Assembly (NCBI GenBank): GCA_019114925.1
Contig: DXEO01000185.1
Span: forward strand, 1 to 11,839
Reading direction: 5' to 3'
DNA length: 11,839 bases
Origin: Candidatus Corynebacterium faecipullorum
Lineage (GTDB): Bacteria; Actinomycetota; Actinomycetes; Mycobacteriales; Mycobacteriaceae
Every line of letters begins with the position of its first letter. Position 1 is the first letter of the stretch. The position numbers were made by a program, and so were the translations under genes. The notes beneath the pieces are model-generated. The model did not search any database. It saw nothing but the letters and a program-made list of their open reading frames with translations, and was not told where the DNA came from. Below, in pieces: positions 1-6,799 of this stretch.

Positions 1-594
1 CAACGGCGAGGTCGCGCGGGAGGAGTCTGCGGCGTCGCGCCGTTCGACGTCGGCAAGCACGGTGTCAAAATCCGATTCAATGCCGGCGGCGAGGTTTTGG
101 TCGTGGCGGCGCTGCGCGCGGACCTCGGCACTAGCCGTCATATACGCCTTCGCGGGGGCATCCGCCAGAACGACAGTGCCGATGTCACGTCCCTCAACAA
201 TCGCGCGGTGGGCCTGAGCAGCCAGCTTCCGTTGCAGTTCAACGAGGTTCTGACGTACTTCCGGGATTGCCGATACCGCCGAAACATTGCGGGTGACCTC
301 GTCCTCTCGGATGACGCGGGAAACGTCTTCGCCATCGAAGATAACCTGGGTGGAATCAGGGTCATCGGAGACCTCAAGGGGAAGGTCTGCAGTTGCGGCA
401 ATCACCGCGTCAGTATCCGCCGGGTCCACCCCTGCGCGCAGTACAGCCAGAGTAGCCACGCGGTACATGGCCCCGGTGTCGACATACTTCGCCTCAAGCT
501 GCTTAGCCAGCGCCCGGCACGTCGTGGACTTACCGGTCCCAGAAGGTCCGTCGACAGCCAAGATGAGGCCTTGATCGGGCATATTTGAAATCAT
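1..594 (-). CDS. cmk: Cytidylate kinase, 3' end outside window
   Basis: Cmk phosphorylates CMP and dCMP with ATP in the cytoplasm for pyrimidine nucleotide supply. I translated the minus strand from ATG at 594-592; 198 codons stay open to base 1, so the last 30 or so residues of a roughly 225-residue family member are missing. The Walker A loop GPSGTGKS is at residues 16-23, followed by the family motif YVDTGAMYR (37-45). VEGRDIGTVV (133-142) carries the conserved GRDIGT substrate and nucleotide binding element, and the Arg-rich lid segment RAQRRHDQN lies near 159-167. The start ATG shares its A with the rluB stop codon (TAATG), so translation is probably coupled. A second ATG at codon 5 is possible but has no better ribosome binding site. 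The rluB-cmk pairing is standard in actinobacteria; der usually follows beyond the window edge. Identification is firm. Confidence 0.96.
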   Translation of the reverse strand, partial: MISNMPDQGLILAVDGPSGTGKSTTCRALAKQLEAKYVDTGAMYRVATLAVLRAGVDPADTDAVIAATADLPLEVSDDPDSTQVIFDGEDVSRVIREDEVTRNVSAVSAIPEVRQNLVELQRKLAAQAHRAIVEGRDIGTVVLADAPAKAYMTASAEVRAQRRHDQNLAAGIESDFDTVLADVERRDAADSSRATSPL

Positions 595-1511
595 TACATC
601 ACCACCGCCTTGTATAGGCTGGTCAATTCATTGGAGTTCAGAGCACGCAGGGAGCCAGGCTTCATATCGCCCAGCTGTACTGTGTGAAGCTTTGTGCGCA
701 CGAGGCGCTGGACTGGGTAACCGGCTTCCTTCAACATGCGGCGAACAATGTGCTTGCGCCCCTCGTGCAGTTCGACACGCACCAGCGAATAGCCCTGGTT
801 CTTGTCCACGATTTGGACATAGTCTGCCTGTGCTAGGCCGTCTTCCAGTTCGATGCCCTCGCGCAGTTGGCGAACGAGCTTCTTATCGGCCTCCCCGAGC
901 ACCGTAGCCAGGTAAGTCTTAGAAACCTCGTACTTGGGGTGCATGAGCCGGTTAGCAAGCTCGCCGTCATTAGTCAGCAACAGTAGGCCCTCGGTGTCAG
1001 CATCGAGACGGCCGACATGGAATAGGCGTTGACCAGCTACGACGCGGTCAGCCACGACATCACCCACACAAGGCCGGCCCATGTCATCCGACATGGTGGA
1101 CTGCATCCCGCGGGGTTTATTAAGCACGAAGTACTGTGTTTCTTCGTTGACGTTGATGCGGGTGCCATCGACTCGGATGACGTCCTTGTTGGGGTTCACG
1201 CGGGTGCCCTGCTTGATGATGACTTGACCGTTGACTTCGACTCGGCCTTCATCGATCAGGATCTCAGCGTGGCGGCGCGAAGCAACGCCGGCCTTGGCCA
1301 ACACCTTTTGGAGGCGTTCGCCTTGGTTCTGGGAATTCTTCTTGTTGTTTCCGTCTACCAGCCAATCCGCGCCCAGGTCTCGGGCGATGGACTCTGCGGT
1401 GGCCTTCTTCTTTACATGCTGGTGGCGAGCCGGCTTAGCGTTCGAGACGATCATGTCGCTGTCACGCTTTTTCTTTTCCGGTGTGCCGTCGCGGCGAGCG
1501 GGTGGAGTCAC
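594..1511 (-). CDS. rluB: Ribosomal large-subunit pseudouridine synthase, RluB type
   Basis: This enzyme of the RsuA/RluB/E/F family converts a uridine of 23S rRNA to pseudouridine. The frame is open from a TTG at 1529, but I prefer GTG at 1511-1509 because GAGAGGA, a good Shine-Dalgarno sequence, lies about 9 bases upstream of it and would otherwise fall inside the coding region. That gives 305 residues. The first 60 or so are a Lys/Arg-rich extension typical of actinobacterial members. An S4 RNA-binding domain follows (about residues 64-116, beginning ERLQKVLAKAGVASRR). The catalytic domain holds the motif GRLDADTEGLLLLTNDGE with catalytic Asp at about residue 170, and further on ELHEGRKHIVRRM, typical of the family. 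It sits 87 bases after scpB and overlaps cmk by one base. Specificity for the RluB site is inferred from family and synteny, not visible directly. Confidence 0.93.
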   Translation of the reverse strand: MTPPARRDGTPEKKKRDSDMIVSNAKPARHQHVKKKATAESIARDLGADWLVDGNNKKNSQNQGERLQKVLAKAGVASRRHAEILIDEGRVEVNGQVIIKQGTRVNPNKDVIRVDGTRINVNEETQYFVLNKPRGMQSTMSDDMGRPCVGDVVADRVVAGQRLFHVGRLDADTEGLLLLTNDGELANRLMHPKYEVSKTYLATVLGEADKKLVRQLREGIELEDGLAQADYVQIVDKNQGYSLVRVELHEGRKHIVRRMLKEAGYPVQRLVRTKLHTVQLGDMKPGSLRALNSNELTSLYKAVVM

Positions 1512-1547
1512 GGGAGTGTGTCCTCTCAATAGTTCTTCAATTTGCTG

Positions 1548-1563
1548 GGCGTGAAAACACGCC
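1548..1563 (-). repeat. Perfect 6-bp stem-loop in the scpB-rluB gap
   Basis: The arms GGCGTG and CACGCC (1548-1553 and 1558-1563) flank a four-base A/T loop. The minus-strand transcript would form a compact hairpin about 37 bases before the rluB GTG start. There is no U-run after it, so it does not look like a standard intrinsic terminator. A processing or attenuation role is possible but unproven. Confidence 0.45.
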
Positions 1564-1579
1564 TCTGTCCGGCCGCAAT

Positions 1580-1595
1580 CCTACCGCAGAGTAGG
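1580..1595 (-). repeat. 5-bp stem-loop just after scpB
   Basis: The arms CCTAC and GTAGG (1580-1584 and 1591-1595) enclose six bases, and the hairpin begins four bases after the scpB stop codon in the transcript. It is short and lacks a U-tract, so a terminator call is weak. With the hairpin at 1548-1563 it forms a tandem pair in this gap. Confidence 0.3.
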
Positions 1596-1598
1596 CCT

Positions 1599-2213
1599 TT
1601 ATGAGTAGTCCTCGTCGATCTGCTCGATGTCTGGCAGCAGCGGAGCAAGATCCGGAAGGCTCTCAAGAGAATCAATGCCGAGTAGCTCGAGGAAAAGCTC
1701 AGTGGTCTCATACTGGTGCGCATGTCCCACAGAGGGCTCCGGGCTTTCCATCTCCCGAATGAGTCCACGCAACAATAGTGTCCGGACGACTCCATCAACG
1801 TTAACGCCGCGAACGCCTGCCACTTGAGCTCGGGTTACCGGCTGGCGGTATGCGATGACCGCCAAGGTTTCGAGAGCCGCGCGGGAGAGTTTGGTTTGGG
1901 TGCCATCGAGAACAAACTGCTCGACAGCATCTGCGTTCTCTTTGCGTGTATAGAAGCGCCACCCCTCGGGTGTCTCGCGCAGGTCGATTCCGGAACCACG
2001 CTCGGTCAGTTCTCGTTCCACAGCCCGCAAGGTATCGCTGACAACAGTGGGCTCCGCGCCCAACACGCGGGCCAGCTCTTCCACGCTTGTAGGCGAGTCG
2101 ACGACGAGGAGAATCGATTCGAGGCGTGAGCGCAGCTGCGGGATGAGGGGCAAAGCCCCCTGTCCGCTGGAGGGGGCCGCTTCACTAGGTGTCGGGGATG
2201 ACGTGTCGTCCAT
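1599..2213 (-). CDS. scpB: Segregation and condensation protein B
   Basis: ScpB dimerises and binds the middle of the ScpA kleisin to regulate the SMC condensin complex that organises and segregates the nucleoid. The protein has 204 residues, in the usual range. After a Ser/Pro/Ala-rich, probably disordered N-terminus (1-25) come two winged-helix domains: about 28-90 (RLESILLVVDSPTSVEELARVL) and about 105-180. The second contains the family hallmark LETLAVIAYRQPVTRAQV (114-131) followed by RGVNVDGVVRTLLLRGLI. The C-terminus is acidic. The start is ATG at 2213-2211, 16 bases after the scpA stop, with AAGG about 13 bases upstream. It lies in the parA-scpA-scpB operon. Identification is firm. 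Confidence 0.96.
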   Translation of the reverse strand: MDDTSSPTPSEAAPSSGQGALPLIPQLRSRLESILLVVDSPTSVEELARVLGAEPTVVSDTLRAVERELTERGSGIDLRETPEGWRFYTRKENADAVEQFVLDGTQTKLSRAALETLAVIAYRQPVTRAQVAGVRGVNVDGVVRTLLLRGLIREMESPEPSVGHAHQYETTELFLELLGIDSLESLPDLAPLLPDIEQIDEDYS

Positions 2214-2229
2214 GTCTCGGTAGCGTACC

Positions 2230-3027
2230 TTAATCCCAGTTCGCCGCTGCGACGACGGCCGGATCTACGTCGAGCCCAGTCCACGATAGTTCGAGCGGCC
2301 CCAAAGATTCCGGTTGGGAAGCATCCACAGCCTTGGCTTTGTACAGCTCCAGCAACGCTAGGAAGCGGCCGACGATTTCCATAGAGACGGTACAGTCCCT
2401 CGTTAAGGCATCGAAGCTCATCCACTGCCCCGTGCCCAGCAGCTTGAGCGTAGTAAGGATCTTTCCAGCCTGCTCCGGCACAGAAACGGCAACTTGGTGA
2501 ATGTGCCCTGTCGCAACCTCCTCTGGCGGCTTGGGACGGAAGACGCCCGCGGCCAGCTCTGCGAAGCTCGCTGGGGTGTGCCCCAGCTTCACCGGCGGGA
2601 GGAGATCACTAAAGCGCTCCTCCATGGCCACTGCCCGCGGATAGCGCCGCTGGGCAGCACGCTGCCACTGCGCGAACTGGTCGGCGACTTGTTTATAGGC
2701 CTTATACTGCAGCAGACGCGCGAAAAGAAGATCGCGGGTCTCCAAAAGCTCTAGGTCCTCCAAGTCATCAACCTCGCCGCGCGGTAGCAAACGCGCCGCC
2801 TTGAGGTCCAGGAGCGTGGCGGCAATGAGGAGGAACTCCGTGGTCTCATCCAAGTTCGCAGTTTCTCCCAGCGCACGTGTATAAGCCACAAACTCATCAG
2901 TGACTTCAGACAGCGCCACTGCCGTAACGTCCAGCTTCTTAGCCTGAATCAGCTGGAGCAGCAGATCGAACGGGCCCTCGAAGTTGCCCAGCGCGATACG
3001 AAAGCCGGTGATCTCCGGTTGGGTCAT
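2230..3027 (-). CDS. scpA: Segregation and condensation protein A (kleisin)
   Basis: ScpA is the kleisin that bridges the heads of the SMC dimer and recruits ScpB. The 265-residue length is normal. The N-terminal SMC-binding helical region carries the family signature NFEGPFDLLLQLI (15-27). The central part is rich in acidic and Leu residues (about 85-110), matching the ScpB-binding region. The C-terminal winged helix (about 185-245) includes FLALLELYKAKAV (222-234). The start is ATG at 3027-3025, only nine bases after the parA stop. No strong Shine-Dalgarno sequence is visible in that gap, so translation may depend on coupling to parA. The trio parA-scpA-scpB is conserved as Rv1708-Rv1710 in M. 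tuberculosis. Identification is firm. Confidence 0.97.
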   Translation of the reverse strand: MTQPEITGFRIALGNFEGPFDLLLQLIQAKKLDVTAVALSEVTDEFVAYTRALGETANLDETTEFLLIAATLLDLKAARLLPRGEVDDLEDLELLETRDLLFARLLQYKAYKQVADQFAQWQRAAQRRYPRAVAMEERFSDLLPPVKLGHTPASFAELAAGVFRPKPPEEVATGHIHQVAVSVPEQAGKILTTLKLLGTGQWMSFDALTRDCTVSMEIVGRFLALLELYKAKAVDASQPESLGPLELSWTGLDVDPAVVAAANWD

Positions 3028-3036
3028 AGTAGGTGG

Positions 3037-3915
3037 CTAGCCGTTAGCCCGCTCAATGACCTCTTTAGCTAGGTCGCGGTACTGCTTGGCCGCCTGGGAG
3101 CTCGGGGCCCACGTAGTAATGGGCTCGCCGGCGACAGATGTCTCAGGGAAACGCACGGTGCGGGTAATCACCGTGTCAAAAACCTTGTCACCGAAGTACT
3201 CCACCACACGGTCCATGACCTCGCGCGCGTGGCGGGTGCGGCGATCAAACATGGTGACCAAAATACCCATGATTTCGAGGTCGAAATTTATTCGGTCAGC
3301 CACCTTCTCCACAGTGTCGGTCAACAAGGCGAGACCACGCAGGGAGAAGAACTCACATTCCATAGGAATGATGACGCCCTGCGAACAAGCCAAAGCGTTG
3401 ACGGTCAACAGGCCCAGGGAAGGCTGGCAGTCAATGATGATGAAGTCATAGTCCTTGCGCACAGGGCGCAGCGCGCGGGCCAGAGTGTGCTCACGGCCTA
3501 CCTCGTTGACCATCTGGATCTCCGCGGCGGACAGGTCGATGTTGGCTGGGACAAGGTCGAGCCCCGCCACACCGGTATGCACAATGGCTGAGTGCACCGA
3601 GACCTCGCTGTCGAGCATGACGTCATAGATGGTGTCTTGGATCTGATCGTGGGTCAGGCCGAGACCGGCCGAAAGAGCACCCTGGGGATCCAAGTCAACG
3701 AGGAGGACTTTACGCCCGAGTTCCGCCAAACATGCGCCCATGTTAATGGTGGACGTGGTCTTTCCCACGCCACCCTTCTGGTTGCACATGGAGATGATCG
3801 TCGCAGGACCATGCTTTTCCAACGGCTCTGGTTCCGGAAGCTCCCGCAGTGGGCGGCCGGTCAACCCGACCTGCGCTTCTGAGGCTTCAAACAGTCCCTC
3901 GTCGCTCACAGTCAC
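3037..3915 (-). CDS. pldP: Orphan ParA-family ATPase, PldP-like
   Basis: This is a MinD/ParA-type deviant Walker ATPase of 292 residues. The deviant Walker A KGGVGKTT is at 47-54, with signature Lys47. Walker A' is LLVDLDPQG (71-79) with Asp74 and Asp76, and the Walker B-like strand FIIIDCQPSLG (158-168) has Asp162. The first 35 or so residues form a Pro/Glu-rich extension also typical of Rv1708 relatives. The start is GTG at 3915-3913, with AAGGA seven bases upstream. No parB lies next to it. Its position beside scpAB, and in C. glutamicum near xerD, matches PldP, an orphan ParA-like protein reported to act in division-site placement. The chromosomal parA sits near the origin with parB instead. 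The ParA-family call is certain; the PldP assignment rests on synteny. Two candidate promoters lie upstream. Confidence 0.9.
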   Translation of the reverse strand: MTVSDEGLFEASEAQVGLTGRPLRELPEPEPLEKHGPATIISMCNQKGGVGKTTSTINMGACLAELGRKVLLVDLDPQGALSAGLGLTHDQIQDTIYDVMLDSEVSVHSAIVHTGVAGLDLVPANIDLSAAEIQMVNEVGREHTLARALRPVRKDYDFIIIDCQPSLGLLTVNALACSQGVIIPMECEFFSLRGLALLTDTVEKVADRINFDLEIMGILVTMFDRRTRHAREVMDRVVEYFGDKVFDTVITRTVRFPETSVAGEPITTWAPSSQAAKQYRDLAKEVIERANG

Positions 3916-4003
3916 ACCTGCTTCCTTGACCTTACGGCCTCTCTGCGGCCTTTCCGCTTCGACACTGCAGCCCCGACCGGCGCTACATTCTTACATCCTT
4001 GTG

Positions 4004-4009
4004 ATTATA
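4004..4009 (-). promoter_or_regulatory. Candidate -10 box proximal to pldP
   Basis: A perfect TATAAT on the minus strand lies 88 bases before the pldP GTG start. No good -35 hexamer is present at 16-18 bases upstream; that stretch is instead filled by two GGGTRCCC repeats. If used, transcription would start near 3997 and give a leader of about 80 bases. An activator-dependent or weak promoter is possible. Confidence 0.4.
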
Positions 4010-4028
4010 GGGTACCCCTTGGGTGCCC
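4010..4028. repeat. Paired GGGTRCCC palindromes between the two -10 boxes
   Basis: GGGTACCC (4010-4017) is a perfect 8-bp palindrome, and GGGTGCCC (4021-4028) is a copy with one change. Their centres are 11 bases apart, about one helical turn. The pair also folds as one imperfect hairpin with a three-base loop. It fills the spacer directly upstream of the TATAAT at 4004-4009, the place where an operator or activator site would act. The binding protein is unknown. Confidence 0.35.
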
Positions 4029-4031
4029 GCG

Positions 4032-4059
4032 CCGCGATTATAGCTAGCGCTAACCGCGG
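4032..4059. repeat. 9-bp inverted repeat around the distal -10 box
   Basis: The arms CCGCGATTA (4032-4040) and TAACCGCGG (4051-4059) match at 8 of 9 positions. In the minus-strand RNA the ninth pair is a G-U wobble, so a full 9-bp stem with a 10-base loop can form. It begins 20 bases after the stop codon of the upstream gene and could serve as that gene's terminator, although no U-run follows. As DNA it covers the -10 box and spacer of a candidate promoter and could be an operator. Confidence 0.4.
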
Positions 4060-4065
4060 AATAAA
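4037..4065 (-). promoter_or_regulatory. Candidate promoter for the pldP-scpAB operon
   Basis: A perfect TATAAT (4037-4042) is preceded at a 17-base spacing by TTTATT (4060-4065), which matches 3 of 6 bases of the TTGACA -35 consensus. This is the better spaced of the two TATAAT boxes in this gap. Transcription would begin near 4030, about 115 bases before the pldP start. The inverted repeat at 4032-4059 overlaps it. This is assigned by sequence pattern only. Confidence 0.4.
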
Positions 4066-4079
4066 GCCTGCAGCCTAGA

Positions 4080-5195
4080 TTAAGAAAGCTCTTCCTGTGG
4101 CGTCGAACGGCGCCTCTTCACGACAAACCCGACGATGAGAGCGATGATCCCGATGCCCACAATGCCCGCTGCGAGCGCGCCAGCTCCCACTTTCGAGCTA
4201 TCCTGTTCCTCGCTGTCAGACCCGTTAGCGCCATCAGAATCGAGCTGCTGCTCCGGCGGTACCTCACTAGCGCTCTCACGAGACGGATCCTTAAGTGTGA
4301 CTACCAGCTCCGCGGACTGAGTGTCCTTATTAAAGAACTGCATGATGAAAGGATTGTCTGGCTCCACACCTTCTGGATAGGTCAACGTCATAGTGCGCGA
4401 GCCTTTATCGATCTCGCGCTTCACGCCTTCCACAAACTCGCCCTCCGCATTGAGGTAGCGCAGCGTGACCCCGTCATCCTCCAGATGCTTGAAGCGGTTG
4501 TACAGATCTAAAGCCTGCTTGAACCCAAGCTTGGCGGTAATTGTCTGCCCGTCGATCGTGGATTCCAGGTTGACATAGGCCGTGTGGGAATCATCGACGC
4601 CCTCCCAGCCGCGACCAGTGCGTGGAGGGCGCGTTTGTCCTTGTCCACCGCCATTCGTGGCAAGCGCCGAGCCGCCGGTGGCAGGATCTTGTCCGCCTTC
4701 CTTGTCTTCTCCGCCTGTGTCGCCCGCGGAATCCCCGTTATCCCCAGGACTATCGGGGGCATCTTGGCTCTGCTGTCCCCCACCGAGGCTGTCCGAATCG
4801 CCACTTTCAGCCGCCTCATTGAGCTCCTCGGCGGTTACCTCAGCATCTGCCACGAGGAGGATAGTCATGGCCACGCCCTGGTAGGTCACCGGAACACTGA
4901 TTTGTCCACCGGCTGCCGGCGCGGTCACCGTTGCGGTACCACCGGAAGCGCTCACAATCCATCCATCGGAGGCAACGCTGACGTCGACAGGCACAGGTAA
5001 AGAAACGGTTGTCGTCTGACCGGCCGGCACCGGGATGGTGGCATCTTGCGCGTGTGCAACCGCCGCCCCAAACCCAGCTATTCCACCCTTCCCGCTCACT
5101 GGGCCGGCGACGATACCGGAGAGCGGGGCTACGGTGAGCGCAAAGGCCAGAGCCATCCCGCGATAAGTTCGGGAGAAAGAAGCGGTTGAAGCCAT
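4080..5195 (-). CDS. Secreted, membrane-anchored protein of unknown function
   Basis: I do not recognise this family. The frame opens at ATG 5210, but AAAAGGA lies five bases before the ATG at 5195-5193, so I start there (371 residues). Residues 1-49 look like a long Sec signal peptide: basic RTYR, hydrophobic core MALAFALTVAPLSGIVA, and probable cleavage at AHA-QD. About 50-117 is a beta-rich segment with many Val/Thr residues. About 118-200 is a low-complexity Gly/Asp/Ser/Gln linker. About 203-305 looks folded (TAYVNLESTIDGQTITAKLG, later FIMQFFNKDTQSAELVVTL). An acidic stalk (305-335), one membrane helix (about 338-359) and KRRR follow, giving a type I membrane protein with its bulk outside. 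There is no LPXTG motif. It lies between xerD and pldP, where I know of no equivalent in M. tuberculosis. A role at the cell envelope is inference only. Confidence 0.85.
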   Translation of the reverse strand: MASTASFSRTYRGMALAFALTVAPLSGIVAGPVSGKGGIAGFGAAVAHAQDATIPVPAGQTTTVSLPVPVDVSVASDGWIVSASGGTATVTAPAAGGQISVPVTYQGVAMTILLVADAEVTAEELNEAAESGDSDSLGGGQQSQDAPDSPGDNGDSAGDTGGEDKEGGQDPATGGSALATNGGGQGQTRPPRTGRGWEGVDDSHTAYVNLESTIDGQTITAKLGFKQALDLYNRFKHLEDDGVTLRYLNAEGEFVEGVKREIDKGSRTMTLTYPEGVEPDNPFIMQFFNKDTQSAELVVTLKDPSRESASEVPPEQQLDSDGANGSDSEEQDSSKVGAGALAAGIVGIGIIALIVGFVVKRRRSTPQEELS

Positions 5196-5234
5196 AGGAA
5201 TCCTTTTCATTGGTAGACGTCGTGATGATTCTAG

Positions 5235-5248
5235 GTGCCTTTAGGCAC
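5235..5248 (-). repeat. Small hairpin spanning the xerD stop codon
   Basis: The arms GTGCC and GGCAC (5235-5239 and 5244-5248) surround a four-base loop that contains the xerD TAA stop. On the minus strand it is followed by CTAGAATC, with no U-run. It might weaken read-through from the xerD operon into the secreted-protein gene, but the stem is only 5 bp. Confidence 0.25.
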
Positions 5249-6164
5249 GCGGATGCGCAGTCCGCCACACCTCGCGGAGCGAATCCGCGGTCACGTGCGT
5301 GTAAATCTGCGTTGTCGTCACAGAAGAATGCCCCAAGAGCTCCTGCACGGTACGCACATCCGCCCCGCCTTCTAGCAGGTGGGTAGCAAAAGAATGCCGC
5401 AAAGTGTGCGGAGAAATTTTAGTGCTCAGGTGTGCACGCTGCGCTGCGGTCTTGATCGCAGCCCAGGCACTTTGCCGCGACAAAGCCTTTCCCCGAGTGT
5501 TGAGGAACAAGGCGTGGGAGGCCCCCGTGGCTAAAACCGGTCGGGCACGCACCAGGTAGTTCTCCACCGCTGTGACCGCATGCGAACCCAGGGGAACTAG
5601 GCGCTGCTTATCGCCCTTGCCGCTGAGCAAGAGGATGTCACGAACCGACGCCGGCCCCTCACCCGTCACATCGTCGACGCTCAACGAGATCACTTCGGAA
5701 ATACGGGCACCCGTCCCATACAGCATTTCCAAGAGAGCGCGATCCCGAATATCAATGGGCGTTGCGAATTCATCGGTGGGGATAGCGTTGAGGAGAGCCT
5801 CGACGTCGTGCACGCTAAGTGTCTCTGGCAATGATTGCGCCCGCTTGGGAGGGGACACTTCCGCCGCAACATCCTCTTCAATCATTCCCTCCCCTAGCGC
5901 AAATTTGTGCAAGCCGCGCGCCACAATCAACGCGCGGCTAGCAGAGGACTGCGCCAAAGATTCTCGCAGAAAAACGAGGTAGTTTTCCACGTGCGCGCGG
6001 GTTACCTGGCGCAGGTCCGTGATACCGGATTCCGCGAGCCACTCAACATAGCGATTGACGTCTCGGCGGTAGTTGCTCACCGTGTTCTTTGAGGCACCTT
6101 TTTCCACCATGAGGTGCATCAACCATGCTTCTCCCGCAGCTGCGGCGGAGCTTGACTGCCTCAC
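5241..6164 (-). CDS. xerD: Tyrosine recombinase XerD
   Basis: XerD works with XerC at the dif site to resolve chromosome dimers before cell division. The protein has 307 residues. The SAM-like core-binding domain spans about 12-95 (SKNTVSNYRRDVNRYVEWL), and the catalytic domain about 115-300. All six catalytic positions are visible: Arg154 in TGARISE, Lys183 in SGKGDKQR, His253 and Arg256 in SPHTLRHSFATHLLEGG, His279 in LLGHSS, and nucleophile Tyr288 in QIYTHV. The GTG start (6164-6162) overlaps the NUDIX stop as GTGA. An ATG at codon 16 also has a good upstream GGAGAAG, but that start would remove part of the first helix of the domain, so I keep the GTG. The synteny after a NUDIX gene (Rv1700-Rv1701) supports XerD over XerC or a phage integrase. 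Confidence 0.95.
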   Translation of the reverse strand: MRQSSSAAAAGEAWLMHLMVEKGASKNTVSNYRRDVNRYVEWLAESGITDLRQVTRAHVENYLVFLRESLAQSSASRALIVARGLHKFALGEGMIEEDVAAEVSPPKRAQSLPETLSVHDVEALLNAIPTDEFATPIDIRDRALLEMLYGTGARISEVISLSVDDVTGEGPASVRDILLLSGKGDKQRLVPLGSHAVTAVENYLVRARPVLATGASHALFLNTRGKALSRQSAWAAIKTAAQRAHLSTKISPHTLRHSFATHLLEGGADVRTVQELLGHSSVTTTQIYTHVTADSLREVWRTAHPRA

Positions 6165-6799
6165 AGCTTCTTCAGGTCCGGTCCGGGGCGCCGTTGTGCT
6201 AGGGATTGCGGGCGTAGCTCGAAGGGCGCATCGACCGAGCGCGCCGTGCGTCCCTCTTGCACGCAGGCATAAGCAGCGAGAATTCCCGCCACCGCAATTG
6301 AGTTCACGATCTCCCCCGCGAGGATTCGCTCGACGGCCTCCTCGAGGGGCACCCAGGCAAAACCCATGTCGGCTTCTTCATCGCCTTCGGCTGCGAGCTT
6401 CTCCACGGAGGACAGTCCACGCGCTAAGAAGACGCGCACGGCTTCCTCACAGAAGCCCGGGGAGGTCACCAGATCGGTCAACACTGCCCATTCCTCCGCG
6501 GCTAACCCGGCCTCCTCCTGGAGTTCGCGTTGCGCGCCGCTGAGCTCTTCTTCACCCTTGACGTCGAGTAATCCGGCCGGCAGCTCCCACAGGCGCTTGG
6601 CGACGCTATGGCGGTACTGCTCCACCATCGCGACCCGGTTGTTTTCATCCAAGGCCACAACGGCGACAGCGCCGAGGTGCTCTACAATCTCGCGCTGCGC
6701 TACGACCTCCCCTGGCATGACGACATCATCGCGACGAACGGCGATGATGGGGGCGTCGACAAGCAGCTCGCTACCTACCGTGCGAAACTCGTGTGACAT
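6161..6799 (-). CDS. NUDIX hydrolase, probable ADP-ribose pyrophosphatase
   Basis: It probably hydrolyses ADP-ribose or a related nucleoside diphosphate sugar to AMP and a sugar phosphate, as its syntenic relative Rv1700 is reported to do. It has 212 residues. The NUDIX box runs from Gly76 to Leu99 and ends in RELQEEAGL (91-99), with metal-binding Glu residues at 92, 95 and 96. It has one residue more than the textbook GX5E spacing before the first Glu (Glu83). Pro114 in SPGF lies 15 residues after the box, a position associated with ADP-ribose specificity. The start ATG directly follows the steB stop (TAGATG), with AAGGA seven bases before it, and the stop overlaps the xerD start as GTGA. 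In relatives pyrG lies immediately upstream; here it does not. Confidence 0.92.
   Translation of the reverse strand: MSHEFRTVGSELLVDAPIIAVRRDDVVMPGEVVAQREIVEHLGAVAVVALDENNRVAMVEQYRHSVAKRLWELPAGLLDVKGEEELSGAQRELQEEAGLAAEEWAVLTDLVTSPGFCEEAVRVFLARGLSSVEKLAAEGDEEADMGFAWVPLEEAVERILAGEIVNSIAVAGILAAYACVQEGRTARSVDAPFELRPQSLAQRRPGPDLKKL

Noticed and set aside
97..588. 163-codon plus-strand open frame over cmk
   Set aside because: The minus strand encodes a textbook cytidylate kinase across the same bases; the plus-strand frame is Arg/Ser-rich shadow sequence.
1029..1532. 167-codon plus-strand open frame over rluB
   Set aside because: It is antisense to the conserved catalytic and S4 domains of RluB and has no family resemblance of its own.
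3936..3950. GGCC...GGCC dyad in the pldP leader
   Set aside because: A 4-bp stem of GC-rich bases is expected by chance in this composition.
5228..5256. TAGAAT box before the secreted-protein gene as a possible promoter
   Set aside because: The -10 is 5 of 6, but no -35-like hexamer is found at a suitable distance, so support is too weak to list it.
5982..5996. TTTTCCACGTG stretch resembling half of a parS site
   Set aside because: Only one half resembles the parS consensus, the other half does not pair, and it lies inside xerD coding sequence.
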